From Macrobrachium rosenbergii (taxonomy: Eukaryota > Arthropoda > Malacostraca > Decapoda > Palaemonidae): a DNA stretch of 64,000 bases. The DNA is taken from assembly GCF_040412425.1 (NCBI RefSeq), contig NC_089753.1:35303913-35367912 (forward strand). Reading direction: 5' to 3'. A program made the translations under genes and the position numbers. Positions 1 to 11,530 of the stretch are shown in pieces. Position 1 is the first letter of the stretch, and each line of letters opens with the position of its first letter. A model generated the notes under the pieces. That model did no database searches, was not told where the DNA came from, and worked only from the letters and a program-made list of their open reading frames with translations.

Positions 1-49
1 TTATAAGTTTCATTGGTTGCTAGGTTTCCGAAATTTCCTTTACACGTAT

Positions 50-140
50 TAATATATATGTATATATATACAGTATATATGTGTATGTGTATATACATAC
101 ATACATGTGTGTGTATACTTACATAAATAATGTGTGTGTG

Positions 141-190
<50 letters not shown>

Positions 191-250
191 TTTAACAAGG
201 TACAAGGTTGTGAGAGGCAGTTGCCTGCAAAAAAAAAAAAAAAAAAAAAA
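50..250. repeat. Mixed TA/TG tract, (GA)n and poly-A
   Basis: A TA/TG-rich stretch leads into an uninterrupted (GA)n run at about 144-188, followed by a poly-A run at about 229-250. The open frame across it is low-complexity only. The rest of 1-785 shows no gene or recognisable repeat. Confidence 0.9.
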
Positions 251-785
251 CAGAAAAAATAGAAAAAAATGGCTGCTAATAGAAGTTCCTTCTTCTTTGC
301 GCTGGTTTAATCTGGGACAGAAGATGACCGCCCATATTTAGGCCAGAAATTCGGTCGCAGCCAAGAAACACAAGCATGCAAATGCGCGCGCGCACAAACC
401 TTCTGCCATCTGTTCAACAGACGTGCGCATATTGCTCAACAAAACGGCCACGCTGTAAAATCCTCTACGTATTTAAAACTATATTCGAGAAAACACTCAA
501 TGATACCTCTTTTCCGGCTTCTTCGAAGGCTATAATGAAATGACATTTTAGATTTTAGCATTTATATAGAAGCTATACGGTCTTACACAGCTGGGTAATC
601 GTTATTAAAAAAAAAAACATTTATACAAAAATATTTACCAGTGTTGTATTGTCAATCAAAGGAGCTCGCAAGACCGACTGTGACTACTGATCTTAATAGC
701 TGGAATGCGCTCAAGGTCTTCCTCAATACTGTCTTTACTTGGCGAAATTCCACACGACAGCTGAGCACGAAAGCACGAATCTGAA

Positions 786-1109
786 GGGAATTGAATTGAA
801 TTCAGAATTCAGGCCAAAGGCCAAGCACTGGGACCTATGAAGTCATTCAGCGCTGAAATGGAAATTGACAGTAAAAAGGTCTGAAAGGTGTAACAGGAGG
901 AAAACCTCAAAGCAGTTGCACTAAGAATCAATTGTTAGGGGAGGGTGGAGAGTAAGGTGGAAGAAAGGGAATATGAAAGGAGGTACAGTAAAAGGAACGA
1001 AAGGGGTTGCAGCTAGGGGCCGAAGGCACGCTGCAGAGAACCTTAAGTAATGCCTACAGTGCACCGCATGAGGTGCACTGACGGAACGACAGCCCCCACC
1101 CTACGGGAG
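786..1109 (-). repeat. SINE-like family A, copy 1 (near full length)
   Basis: This is the first of about thirteen copies or fragments of one dispersed repeat. Landmarks on the plus strand are ggccaaaggccaagc, then a gcgctgaaa block, gttgcagctaggggccgaag, and a gcaccgcatgaggtgcactg palindrome before a final C-rich and ctacggg stretch. The low-coordinate end is a short (gaatt)n run that reads as a simple-sequence SINE tail on the minus strand, so I orient the element minus. A weak pol III B-box-like ggttct is present on the minus strand, but I cannot prove tRNA ancestry. Confidence 0.75.
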
Positions 1110-1602
1110 AGTCTGAGGGGAATGGAGGATTCTGGAGCTTGTGGCCAAGAGTCACAACGAGGTTTAAGAGCCGACACAATGAGCGTCACTTCCCAACATA
1201 GCTATAGATCCACCTCTTAAATACGGGAGACTATTGAAAGCCGGGAAAACATGAGCAAGGAATGAATTCCAAATCTCGGCAGATCATCAGCAAGGATGAC
1301 TCTCCTTCCATAAGTGACTCACTTCTCTTTGTCCCAGCTTCTGTCTTCCAGTTGAAGTGGAAACATTCAGGAGATATTTATATTAAGAAGTAGTTTAAGC
1401 AGACCACTGAGTTAACATTCTTGTTAGCACGCGCTGGAACCCGGCGCTGCTGTCTCTCCTAACCTCCCGATCCCCTACCTACCCCGCCCCCAACCGGGTC
1501 GGACAAACAGGTTTGCAGGAGGAGGGTGGATGTATCCCCTACCCGACCATTCCCCTACCTACCCCGCCCCCACCTGGGGAGGACAAACAAGATCCACTAG
1601 GA

Positions 1603-1659
<57 letters not shown>

Positions 1660-1680
1660 CTAGCATCTTAACATCAAAAC

Positions 1681-1728
<48 letters not shown>

Positions 1729-1760
1729 CTAGCATCTTAACATCAAAGGTCACCAATAAT
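1603..1760. repeat. Duplicated (ATT)n array with 20-bp spacer
   Basis: Two (ATT)n arrays of about 50 bp are each followed by the same 20-bp spacer (tctagcatcttaacatcaaa). The whole array-plus-spacer unit has therefore been tandemly duplicated. The asparagine- or leucine-rich open frames across it are repeat artefacts. Confidence 0.9.
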
Positions 1761-2058
1761 TCTTGTTTCTGGATCAATGAAGTTAAACAACACTATTTCA
1801 AGTTAGTAACAGAGTGGCACATGAACCCCTCCTTCAAACATTGCTCGATATTTTTGCAACAGATCTTAGGCGTCTGTTTTGAGCCGCAGTACTTCACAAT
1901 GATGACTGTTGAGCCTACAGAATGAGAATCTAATAGATACTTGGACCCTGAATCCCAGAAGACAATTTACAAAGAGTATAATCATCTGCATTTAACTGAG
2001 TGGAACAAGGAAATTCCAAGACACGAAATCAGTTTACAAAGAGAAGAGTAGTCTCAGG

Positions 2059-2059
<1 letters not shown>

Positions 2060-2119
<60 letters not shown>
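2060..2119. repeat. (TG)n microsatellite
   Basis: A long perfect TG dinucleotide run with no associated gene. Confidence 0.95.
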
Positions 2120-2120
<1 letters not shown>

Positions 2121-2614
2121 AAAGACTATCTTAAATCAACAACCTTCCAAAATACTGGGAAATGCCAAGGACAATGACGCAAGATTTCTCAGCAAAGGTC
2201 CAAGAAAAAATGACTGTATAATATTAGGCAATATGTCAAAGAGTTCACTTTACTAAGTTAACCTTTTTTTTTATCGTAAATGTCACTGCTGCTGTTCATG
2301 TTCTAGTTGTTGAGTTTGGGCTAATTGCTGATTCTGTGTCAGACTCTCTTCAAGTCTTTAGTTCATAATTGAATATCTTTATTCTTTCGCAGAACCCCTA
2401 CGTCACTAAACAATTTGAACGAAGCATAAAATTTAGGCTATACATAAGCCTCTGTGGTTTCACTGTAATGTGCTTTTCAGCAGGCTGTGGTTTTGCTAAA
2501 TTCTTCCTTTTTCATAAATTAGCCTTATCCCTTTTAACAAACAACCCATAGAGAAAAACTTATATACTGTGCCTACCCAGAAGGCTCATCAGCAACGCAT
2601 CAACCCCCTTATAC

Positions 2615-2911
2615 ATATTCTGCCTCAAGTTAAGTATATCTTAGTTTAACCAGACCACTGAGCTGATTAACAGCTCTCCCAGGGATGGCCCGAAGGATTA
2701 GATTTATTTTACGTGGCTAAGAACCAATTGGTTACCTAGCAACGGGACCTACAGCTTATTGTGGAATCCGAACCACATTATGACGAGAAATGAATTTCTA
2801 TCATTTCTCTAATTCTTCATTGGCCGGTCGGAGAGTCGAATGCTGGGCCAACAGCGTGCTAGCAGAGAGCTCTACCCACCCACCCTAATGAAGAACTATA
2901 TTCTGCCTCAA
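2615..2911 (-). mobile_element. tRNA-derived SINE (family B), copy 1, with target-site duplication
   Basis: On the minus strand this reads as a tRNA-like head at the high-coordinate end (A-box-like GGGTAGAGC, B-box-like attcgactctcc), then a conserved body containing gttgctaggtaaccaattgg on the plus strand, and a tail ending near ctaagatatactta. A 14-bp direct repeat, atattctgcctcaa, flanks it at 2615-2628 and 2898-2911, as expected from LINE-mediated insertion. The head shows that pol III probably drove its amplification; the mobilising LINE is unknown. Confidence 0.85.
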
Positions 2912-3634
2912 CCCCATCTTGCACATGTTCTCACTTTCTTGAAATTAAGGCCTTTTCATTCCAACACATCTTCCACACCATTTACCCAACATTTTCTCAG
3001 TTTTCCTCTCTCCTTCCTCACAACACTTTCGTGTTGTACCTCAGTTCACCAGCTAGTGGTGGCCCTGAATTCTCTCCATGGGACCAAACCATCTCTGAAT
3101 ACCCTGAGCTACCTTTTCACTTACGTTGGCCTTCTTAGAACATCGGCTTGGCCCTAAATTTCACACCCTTTCTGTCATATGGTGGCCAAACATCCATTTC
3201 AGCAGCTTTCACCTCTCTTTTCCCGTTTGCATCGACACCCACTGGGAACTTCGGCTTAGGAGGTTTGGCTCAAAAATCCCTTAGATATTCCACTTTTTTT
3301 TTTTTTACAAACACTCCTCCTCTCTTCCAAACCGTCTGCTGAGATTCTACTACCTTTCTTGCTTCAAACACACACACACACACACACACACACAACCACA
3401 CACTCACGCACATACACACATATAATTATTATATATATAATTATATATATATATATGCACCCACACGTGTGTGCATCTACTTATTCTTGAAATACAGAAC
3501 TCGGAATCATCAACAGAAACACGAGCACAACTATCAACAACCGAGCAGTCAGACTTCAGGACCCGATAAGCTACTCAACAAACACATAAGATCATATCCT
3601 GCAAAAATGCACTAAAAGTATCTTGCACCATAAT
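2912..3634. other. No gene recognised; (AC)n and TA tracts
   Basis: Short open frames here have no recognisable domain. A (CA)n run lies at about 3367-3393 and a TA-rich patch at about 3419-3458. Confidence 0.6.
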
Positions 3635-3751
3635 GGGAGGAGGAGGAGGAGGAGGAGGAGGAGGAGGAGGAGGAGGAGGAAGAGGAACAGGAGGAGGAGG
3701 AAGAGGAACAGGAGGAGGAGGAGGAACAGGAGGAGGAGGAGGAGGAGGAGG
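3635..3751. repeat. (GGA)n trinucleotide array
   Basis: An interrupted GGA repeat with variant GGAACA and GGAAGA units. On the minus strand it produces poly-proline or poly-leucine frames of up to 200 codons, but no domain or splice signal supports coding. Confidence 0.9.
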
Positions 3752-4059
3752 TAAAGGACGAAGAGCAAGACGTGGAAGGAAGAGGAGAAGACTCGAGAAT
3801 TCAAGGTAAACAACTTCAAGCCTATTCATACTGCCCTTGAAATTCCGCGGAATCTCACACGAATTATACTCAGGAATGCATGCGCTGCTGATGCATAGGA
3901 CAGAGACCGCGAGGATGCAGACACATATGTGAGGGGCTGTGCATATGTGGTTATGTAAATGTTTTGAACAGCAGCAGACGAGGCAGCGCTGATGCCTTTG
4001 CGAAGATGGGAACTTGCCAAAAAAACAAAACGCAGGTGGCATGAGCGGGCATAAGGAAT

Positions 4060-4365
4060 ATGAGATTTGGGCAGGATGCCAAGCGCTGGGACCTATGAGG
4101 TCATTCAGCGCTGAGAGGAAAATTGAGAGTAAAGGAGGTCTGAATGGTGTAACTGGAGGAAAACCTCGCAGTTGCACAATGAAGAAACTGTTAGGAGAGG
4201 GTGGAAAGTAAGATGGAAGAATGAGGATATGAGCATATGAGCGGAGGTACAGTAAAAGGAATGAAAAGGGTTGCAGCTAGGGGCCGAGGGGACGCTGTAA
4301 AGAACCTTAAGTAATGCCTACAGTGCACCTCGTGAGGTGCACTGATAGCACTACCCCCCTACGGA
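4060..4365 (-). repeat. SINE-like family A, copy 2
   Basis: Carries the same ordered landmarks as copy 1 (gccaagcgctgggacctatg, aacctcgcagttgcac, gttgcagctaggggccgag, gcacctcgtgaggtgcact), in the same orientation. It lacks the ggccaaa start, so the tail end is eroded. Confidence 0.75.
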
Positions 4366-5505
4366 GATGGGCGGGCATATGAATTGATTAAATGAATCGG
4401 GGAATATGTTGCCTGAGAACAGGAAACACATTTTTTAATGTAAGCATAAAATTAGGTGACATTTAAAACCATCACGTACGGGTAGACACGCAAACAAGTA
4501 TTAATGGGAGTTTAAAAAATGCAAATCCCTTTCTTCGTGAGACCACATTTATCAGAATGGTAAACCTGAGAATATATAATTTTTAAATGCATTCGTCATT
4601 TTTATTAATGCGTGCGCTGAATACATTTTCAGAACTAAACATGCTCGAATTACTAAAACGTGTGGTGGAGAGCGTCAAACTATCAACAAAGGCATACCCT
4701 TAGAACTAACGTCATCAGTTTTTACCCTTCTATAAATCGTCAAAGTTTCAAAACAAAGATAACAAGCAAACGGAGCGTGTTCTTCTCGGACTGGGCGTTT
4801 CTAATCTTACACTCATGAAAAGAAAATACAAAAACATCCTAATCGTATCTTAACCCCATACTGTTTTTGTAACGCATAAATCAACGAACTCGGACAAAAA
4901 AACAAACACACATGCATACATACACAAACATGAACCAGGCGTTTTCTTTTCGACTGGGCGTCTTCCATCGACACGAACCTCTGTGGTCTGCTGAACACAA
5001 TCGCGAGTTTTGACATCACGTGAACATGTCGCGGCACAATGGCAGAGAAACCAGCCGCTTTTTACGAATGTGAATATTTACGTTTGTCGGCTTCTCTCTC
5101 TCTCTTTAGTTGATGTCATTCTTTTCTTTAATGTTAGTTTTTTTTAATATATGGATAATTCTGTGGAGGCTTGCTTGTCAAGCGACTGACTCAGGCAGAC
5201 GTCATATGAATGATTACACGATTCCGATAACATCGGCATCCCTAACATTACCCTGGTCCGAATCTCCTGGTCGTCCCTGGCTTTGGCTTCGTATCATTAC
5301 ACCGAGAGTTGAAACATATTATGAGAATATAATAAAGAGGTAAAACAAGAGATAAAATAAACAGTTATATTCGGATAGTCACTTTCATGACTTGGGCTCC
5401 CAAATAACTGAAACGAGAGCTAAGAATTTAATACAGTGCGGCTTCGTGTAGACCGAACGAACGAATTCTAACGGGCAGATTTCATCACACTCGTCTAATC
5501 ATATA

Positions 5506-5508
<3 letters not shown>
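4366..5508. other. No gene or repeat recognised
   Basis: AT-rich sequence with only short, domain-free open frames. Confidence 0.6.

Positions 5509-5567
<59 letters not shown>
5509..5567. repeat. (CT)n microsatellite
   Basis: A perfect CT run of about 58 bp. Confidence 0.95.
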
Positions 5568-5569
<2 letters not shown>

Positions 5570-5680
5570 GATACCAATGACATCATCCTTGCTTAATTAT
5601 GGTTTCATGAGCTCGTTTCTTTGTGTGTAGATTTCGTCTGACATTTGCCCGAGGGTGAATCATCATGTAAATGCATTTTG

Positions 5681-5980
5681 CTTTAGTACGGCGGTTCTTA
5701 ACCTTTTTATTACCACGCCCCCCCCCCCCTGAGATTTGGTCCTTCCCTCCACGGCCCCCTTGCATCTATGAGAAAAATTCCCCCCTAGATTTAAAGAAAA
5801 ATGAAAAAAAAAGATAGAGATGGGATGTTTTTATTCTTAATGAGATACTTGACACTGCTTCTTAGCGACTCTTGCTAAGATAATAACGAATATAATTGGA
5901 AAATTTTTTATTTTTTCCTAGGGCTCGCGCCCCCCTTGGAAATTGCTGACGCCCCCAGGTTGAGAACCACTGCTCTAGTG
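5681..5980. mobile_element. Short hAT-like terminal-inverted-repeat element
   Basis: The left end, cggcggttcttaacc, and the right end, ggttgagaaccactg, form an inverted repeat of the CAGnGGTTCTCAACC type used by many hAT elements. The flanking 8-mers ctttagta (5681-5688) and ctctagtg (5973-5980) match at 6 of 8 positions and look like a decayed 8-bp target duplication. The roughly 284-bp interior has C-rich runs near both ends and codes for nothing, so it is a non-autonomous (MITE-like) copy. Confidence 0.7.
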
Positions 5981-6235
5981 CATTTACACGGCAGTTACTT
6001 TCTCCAAGGTTTTTCTTTCAAAATAATATTAATAAAAGTAACTCTGGCAAAAATGAATATAAAAATAATACAGCAACCAGTTACCTTATTATGGGAAAAC
6101 ATTTAGTTCAGAAATGAACACATTCTATAATTTATCCAAAATGAACAGTATCCTGGAATGACTCAAGTTGAAACGTGTCCAAAATGGATAAAACAAGTAA
6201 AAAATGCGCAATCGAGTTTTCTGTACAGCGTGTAA

Positions 6236-6536
6236 TGCTGTATGAGCCGAGGCCCGTGAAACTTTCAGCCGAGGCCCGGTGGTGGCATATCCTATATCTT
6301 TGCCAGAAGCACGATCGTGGCTAACTTTAACCTTAAATAAAATAAAAACTACTAAGGAGGCTAGAGGGCTGCAATTTGGTATCTTTGATGATTGGAGGAC
6401 GGATGATCAACATACCAATTTGCAGCCCTCTAACCCCGGCAGTTTTCAAGATCTGATGGAGGACAGAAAAAGTGCGGACGGACAGACAAAGCCATCTCAG
6501 TAGTTTTCTTTTTACAGAAAACTAAAAAAAACATCC
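6236..6536. repeat. Palindrome-containing repeat module
   Basis: The module contains a strong foldback: ggctagagggctgcaatttg at about 6359 pairs with caatttgcagccctctaacc at about 6415-6434, around a loop of about 29 bp. It begins with two gccgaggccc-g copies and ends at a ttttctttttacagaaaac mini-palindrome and an A-rich stretch. From memory this kind of module is common in shrimp transcripts, but only one copy is present here, so I cannot define its ends or class. Confidence 0.5.
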
Positions 6537-6604
6537 GCTCGCGATGATGTAACTCGACCAGAACATCCAAAAACATCATTTTCATTTTCCACAAACCGGA
6601 ATAA

Positions 6605-6676
6605 CAAGATAAATAAATAAGTAAAAACAAGATAAATAAATAAGTAAAAACAAGATAAATAAATAAGTAAAAACAC
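6605..6676. repeat. 23-bp tandem repeat, three copies
   Basis: Three consecutive copies of a unit reading acaagataaataaataagta plus aaa. Confidence 0.85.
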
Positions 6677-6888
6677 GAACAGAAAAGACAAACAAATAAG
6701 TTCTCATCTGATTGCTCCCAGAGTGCTGGATTTCTTCCATCTTCGTTCGGTCATGAGATGTTTTATTCATAGGCAAATCATTTCCGAGATATCCTGTTTC
6801 CTAATGGTTTGTTTATACTCGGAGCGTCTTGGGAGGTGCCTTAGATTGATTTGTTTGAGTGTGTGTGTGTATATGTACCAACTTGCAC

Positions 6889-7219
<331 letters not shown>

Positions 7220-7549
7220 AAACCCAGTTCCATAGGCCTATGAATTAAGAAGCGCAATCTGAAAGCTACAAATTACACAATTATTTTTTTCACGCAGCGG
7301 AAACAAGTTATATATGCAATTAAAGGGCCATTGGCAAGGAGAAAACAAAAACATCCCAAGAAGAATGAACAATAAAACACGAACCTGTAGGCGTTACAGA
7401 CACAGACACAAAACGGGGCATCATGGGCACAATTTTTCATTGTACAAGTAGGCAGTCGATTTGTTGATGCCAACACACATGAAAAATTATGACTTTTTTT
7501 TACGTTTTCTCTTTTTTCTACGTTTAACCTTAATTCATAATGTTCATAT

Positions 7550-7557
<8 letters not shown>

Positions 7558-7606
<49 letters not shown>

Positions 7607-7714
7607 GGTGTCTTTTAACCCCATTTCATATTTCCATAACAACTCAGAGAGAGAGAGAGAGAGAGAGCTAAAAACGGTGCCTTTTAACCCCATTACATAT
7701 TTCCATAACAACTC
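7558..7714. repeat. Tandem duplication anchored on (AG)n arrays
   Basis: Two (AG)n runs (about 7558-7604 and 7647-7667) are each followed by the same roughly 40-bp unique sequence, which includes ccttttaaccccatt and catatttccataacaactca. The unit array-plus-flank appears twice in a row. Confidence 0.8.
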
Positions 7715-7739
7715 AAAATCATACCGTTTTCTTTAAACT

Positions 7740-8700
7740 CATCCAAAATTAAGAGCACATTTTTCGTATATACACCAGTATTCCAAACCTCTCATATTAT
7801 TCTAAAACTGAAATACCCACATGCTATTAGACCGTCTGACGCTCTTTTGGGAAATGCATAAATATTCATCCCCACCTGAAAACAAACTATTAAATTAAAA
7901 AATAAATATAAGGAAATCAGTTTCCGTGATTCTACTGTAACTCGTTTCTGCTGAGAACCGGTTATCTCATTAATTTAATAAATACCAAAAACAGTTCTCT
8001 CTATTGACAACCACCATCTACCAATTCAGGAAATTTGCTCGTCCTAATTTCCTCGTTCTGCCGTTGAAGAGATTTTTCAAGAGCACTTTTTTAATAGGAA
8101 AATTTCCCGTTCCTTAAACTTTGGTATGTAGACGTAAGCTTACATTGAAATCAACACAGACAGACATATTTAAAGCGCTTGATGTAACAATCAAACAACA
8201 TATACTGCGTTTGAACGGGTACTGAATCATAAAAATTACAGTATAGACATCACTTATAATTAAAAAAATTTATAGAAGTTTCCTTGAAGAAAACTAAGCC
8301 ACAGTATACTTAAAATGTTATAAAAATGTAAAAATCATATAAGCAGTAAATATACGTATAGTCATAGACTTGCACACAAATGATTCCCCACTTCAAGTAA
8401 TCGTTAATTTTACACCTATCTTTACGTGCGTTCCTGGAAATCACTTATCTTTTAGCATGAAAGCGTCCCTGTGAATCGCTTCGTTAAGTGGCATCTGAAA
8501 TAACAGTTATTTGTTGCCTGGCGAGACGTTTCCATATTTGCGAGATTAGGCTAATAATTTTAAGTCTGCTCCGTTTCCCACAATTTTCGGTGTAATTTCC
8601 CGGTCGGTTTGTGTAAAATACATTTATATCTATATAATGTAAAAACGACAGGGTAAAAAGAAAAAAACATTTCCGAAACGATACGAAATAAGAGGCTTCA
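7740..8700. other. No gene recognised
   Basis: AT-rich sequence with no open frame above background and no repeat that I recognise. Confidence 0.6.
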
Positions 8701-8709
8701 AAAACTTAC

Positions 8710-8930
8710 CTTACGGGAGTTCGTAGACCACGCCCACTGAGCTGTCAGGAGATCTAGATGGGAGACTCACGCTTGGAGGATGTTACCGGTGACCTGGACG
8801 GCGGCAAAGTGGCCGAGGCGTTTGTGTAGATCGTGCACTTAGGATACCCGTGTATCATCCTCCCCCGCCTGCACTCCTATACAGGGACCTCGGCGTGAGA
8901 GGGGAGGACTGTAGGATACATATGTACAGA
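8710..8930 (-). other. Candidate 5' exon of an unseen minus-strand gene
   Basis: On the minus strand this GC-richer block ends in a consensus splice donor, AAG followed by GTAAGT, at 8710/8709. It holds a short open frame from an ATG at 8858 to a TAG at 8754 (34 codons, beginning MIHGYPKC), which would be an upstream ORF if the exon is 5' untranslated. No downstream exon with a recognisable domain lies between here and position 1, so the gene body would be outside the window or non-coding. The donor and base composition are seen; the existence of a gene is inference. Confidence 0.3.
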
Positions 8931-9419
8931 CATGGATAGACAGACACGCGCGCAAGAGCGCAGCCATTGCCGGTTTCGTCGAAGGTCGTAAAAGACGACG
9001 ATGTCTGCTGCTGTCTGGTTTCTCTCACTAACCGCCCACTTGCCCTAGACCGAAGCGATCACGTTCGGGGTTCAGGAGCCTTTCAATTCTCTATCTATCG
9101 TCATTTTATGGCTGTACGTGTATGGCCCTTCTTCCTCCGTTGGTCGTTCCTCGATTTCACAAATATTCACTATTTTTGGCCTGTATCTTTCACCATCTAT
9201 TCGAGCAGGCGCCAGGTAACTGTGGGGAAAGATTTAAACAGGTGCAGATAGAGTAGCAATCAATGCATGATTTCGTATAATCATTCAGCTATTACAACAA
9301 CAGCACAGAAATCAAAGCCACATGAACAATACAATAAAACACAGAATAACAGAGATATAAGCCCTAAATCTTGATGATAAAAAACTATAAAGTAATTCAC
9401 TGTTGCCCATGGAATCTTT

Positions 9420-9978
9420 AAAGTGAGGTGCGCCGACGGCACTAACCCCCTGCGGGGGATTTTGTTAAGAGATGGAATAGGCCTACTTCTGTAATACCGT
9501 GTTTCTCGAGATTGCCGTAAAAGTGAAAGTCCTAGCACTCAGGCAAATCACTTTTTGGAAAACAAAATAAAAAAAGTGAATATATAACTACCGTCTAAAA
9601 CCACCGACGGAGGTAATAACCGTAGAACGGGACTGAACGACGCCTCTACGTCCATGACATCACCATCTTGGTCGGACGTGAGACCAATTGTGGGAAGAAG
9701 GAGAAGGAGAAAGACATCATGGAGAATGTCTTTTGATAATGTCAACGGAAATGCTGTACCCTAGTTTCTAGTTGGCGCTATTTCTGCTTCAATCACTCGC
9801 TCTTCACTCATGGTGGTTTGATGGAACGGTTATACGAAGAGATATTAAACAAGTGAGCTGTGAAATGCGCAATACTGTTCACCTTAGGATAAACTTGTAG
9901 ACATTCACCAAAATTCATCTGTAGTAATGCATACAGTGAATAACATGAGGTGCACTGCCGGCGCTGGCCCCCTACGCG
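9420..9978 (-). repeat. Two short SINE-A fragments (9420-9462 and 9926-9978)
   Basis: Both match only the head of family A: gaggtgcgccgacggcacta with ccccctgcggg, and catgaggtgcactgccggcg with ccccctacg. Both have the same orientation as the full copies. The sequence between them is unassigned. Confidence 0.6.
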
Positions 9979-10143
9979 AGAAAAAGAGGCCAAAGAAGGG
10001 GCAGAAAGCTCTGGAGCAATTTATTCCAAGGTTGCAGGAAACAGAAAAAATGGGGAAGAAAGACAGGCCTTTAAGCCAACGGTGATAGAACATAATATTA
10101 TTTCTTTAATCTTTCAAATACTAAGTTTAAAAGTTACATACGC

Positions 10144-10147
<4 letters not shown>

Positions 10148-10213
<66 letters not shown>
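10148..10213. repeat. (TA)n microsatellite
   Basis: A perfect TA run of about 66 bp, interrupting nothing recognisable. Confidence 0.95.
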
Positions 10214-10218
<5 letters not shown>

Positions 10219-10261
10219 AACATAAACACACACAAGTAAGCTACCAAAACCAGGTAGAATA

Positions 10262-10520
10262 GACCAGAATACAAGATTTAGGCTAAAGGCCTGAGGTCAA
10301 TCAACGCTGAAAAGGAAATTGAGAGCAGAAAGATTTTAAAAGCGTAACAGAAGGAACACCTCGGAGTTGAACTAAGAAACAATCGTTGGAGAGGGTGGAA
10401 AGTCAGATGGAAGAAAGAGAACTGGAACGGAGGTACGGTAAAACGAATGAAAGTAGTTGCAGCTAGGGGCCGAAGGGACGCTGCAAAAACCCTCAAGTAA
10501 TGCCTACCCGCCTACGGGGC
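10262..10520 (-). repeat. SINE-like family A, copy lacking the head palindrome
   Basis: Matches the family from gatttaggctaaaggcctga through gttgcagctaggggccgaag to aagtaatgcctacccgccta. The roughly 35-bp palindromic block (gcaccgcatgaggtgcac) is deleted between aatgcctac and cgcctacgggg. Confidence 0.7.
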
Positions 10521-11310
10521 CCAAAAACGGGTAGAACGTGCTTATATAATGTATTGTTCTCTTCCCGCCATCGATTCGTTCCCCCTTTCCGGGACGAGGC
10601 TGAGAAAAAAATAAAAATAAAAAGAAGTCACTGCTTCAACTGCTGACTCAAGAACGGACCTCATGTAGGAAATTTCCACACCTTCGTTCATAAATACACC
10701 AACAATTACAACTTCAGGAATTACAGATATTTACGAGAATTGAAGAACTACTGATACGATTTTTTGTCACTGCGGACAAAGTCCTCCGCCAAATCAATTT
10801 TATTTACAAGCAAAAACATAACAAGGTGACGTGTTCAGGAATTAGGAATGAATACTCACCTTTTTTTAAAATAAAAGCATTTTTTGGTCCCATTCAACAA
10901 TGAACGAAAACCTTGAATGGACCACATAATACTAAAAGAAATCTGGCCGAACAAATAAAAACTACAGCTTACAAAAGGTGAACAAATAAATTCATTTTTC
11001 GAACAACAATAATAATAATAATATTAAATATCAAACAGCAGCCGCAAACTCGATGCTTAACATGTTAAAACCAGTTTGCATGGAAACTTACCGACATAAA
11101 ATGCACCAAACGAGAGAGAGAGAGAAGGCGGAATTTTCATTCCTTACTGGTACTCCTACACGCAGACCAAGGTCTATAGATTGTAGTAGTCTACTTGTAG
11201 ATTAGCTACCTCGTTGAAACCTTCGGAAAGATATACAGAATCCTTTACACTTTACATCTCATTTCCTTACTTTTTTAGAGAGAACCTTTTCTCATTTGCA
11301 ACATTTTTGA

Positions 11311-11530
11311 TTACGAATGGAATGGACTATAAAATTTAGGCCAAAGGCCAAGCGCTGGGACCTATAAGGTCACTGAGCGCTGAAATGGAAACAGAGTAAA
11401 AATGATTCTGAAGGTGTAACAAGAGGAAAACCTTCAGTTGCACTATGAAACAGTTGTTAGGAAAGAGTGGAAAGTAAAATGGAAGAATGAGAATACGAAC
11501 AGAGGTACAGTAAAAGGTATGAAAGGGCAA
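11311..11530 (-). repeat. SINE-like family A, head-truncated copy
   Basis: Begins with a tail-like gaatggaatgga run and ggccaaaggccaagcgctgg, and stops abruptly after aaaaggtatgaaagggc, so the head half (everything beyond gttgcagctagg) is missing. Head (5') truncation is what incomplete reverse transcription would produce for a minus-oriented SINE. Confidence 0.7.

Noticed and set aside
3575..4177. 200-codon minus-strand proline-rich frame
   Set aside because: It is generated by the (GGA)n array plus SINE-A sequence; no domain, no splice or start context.
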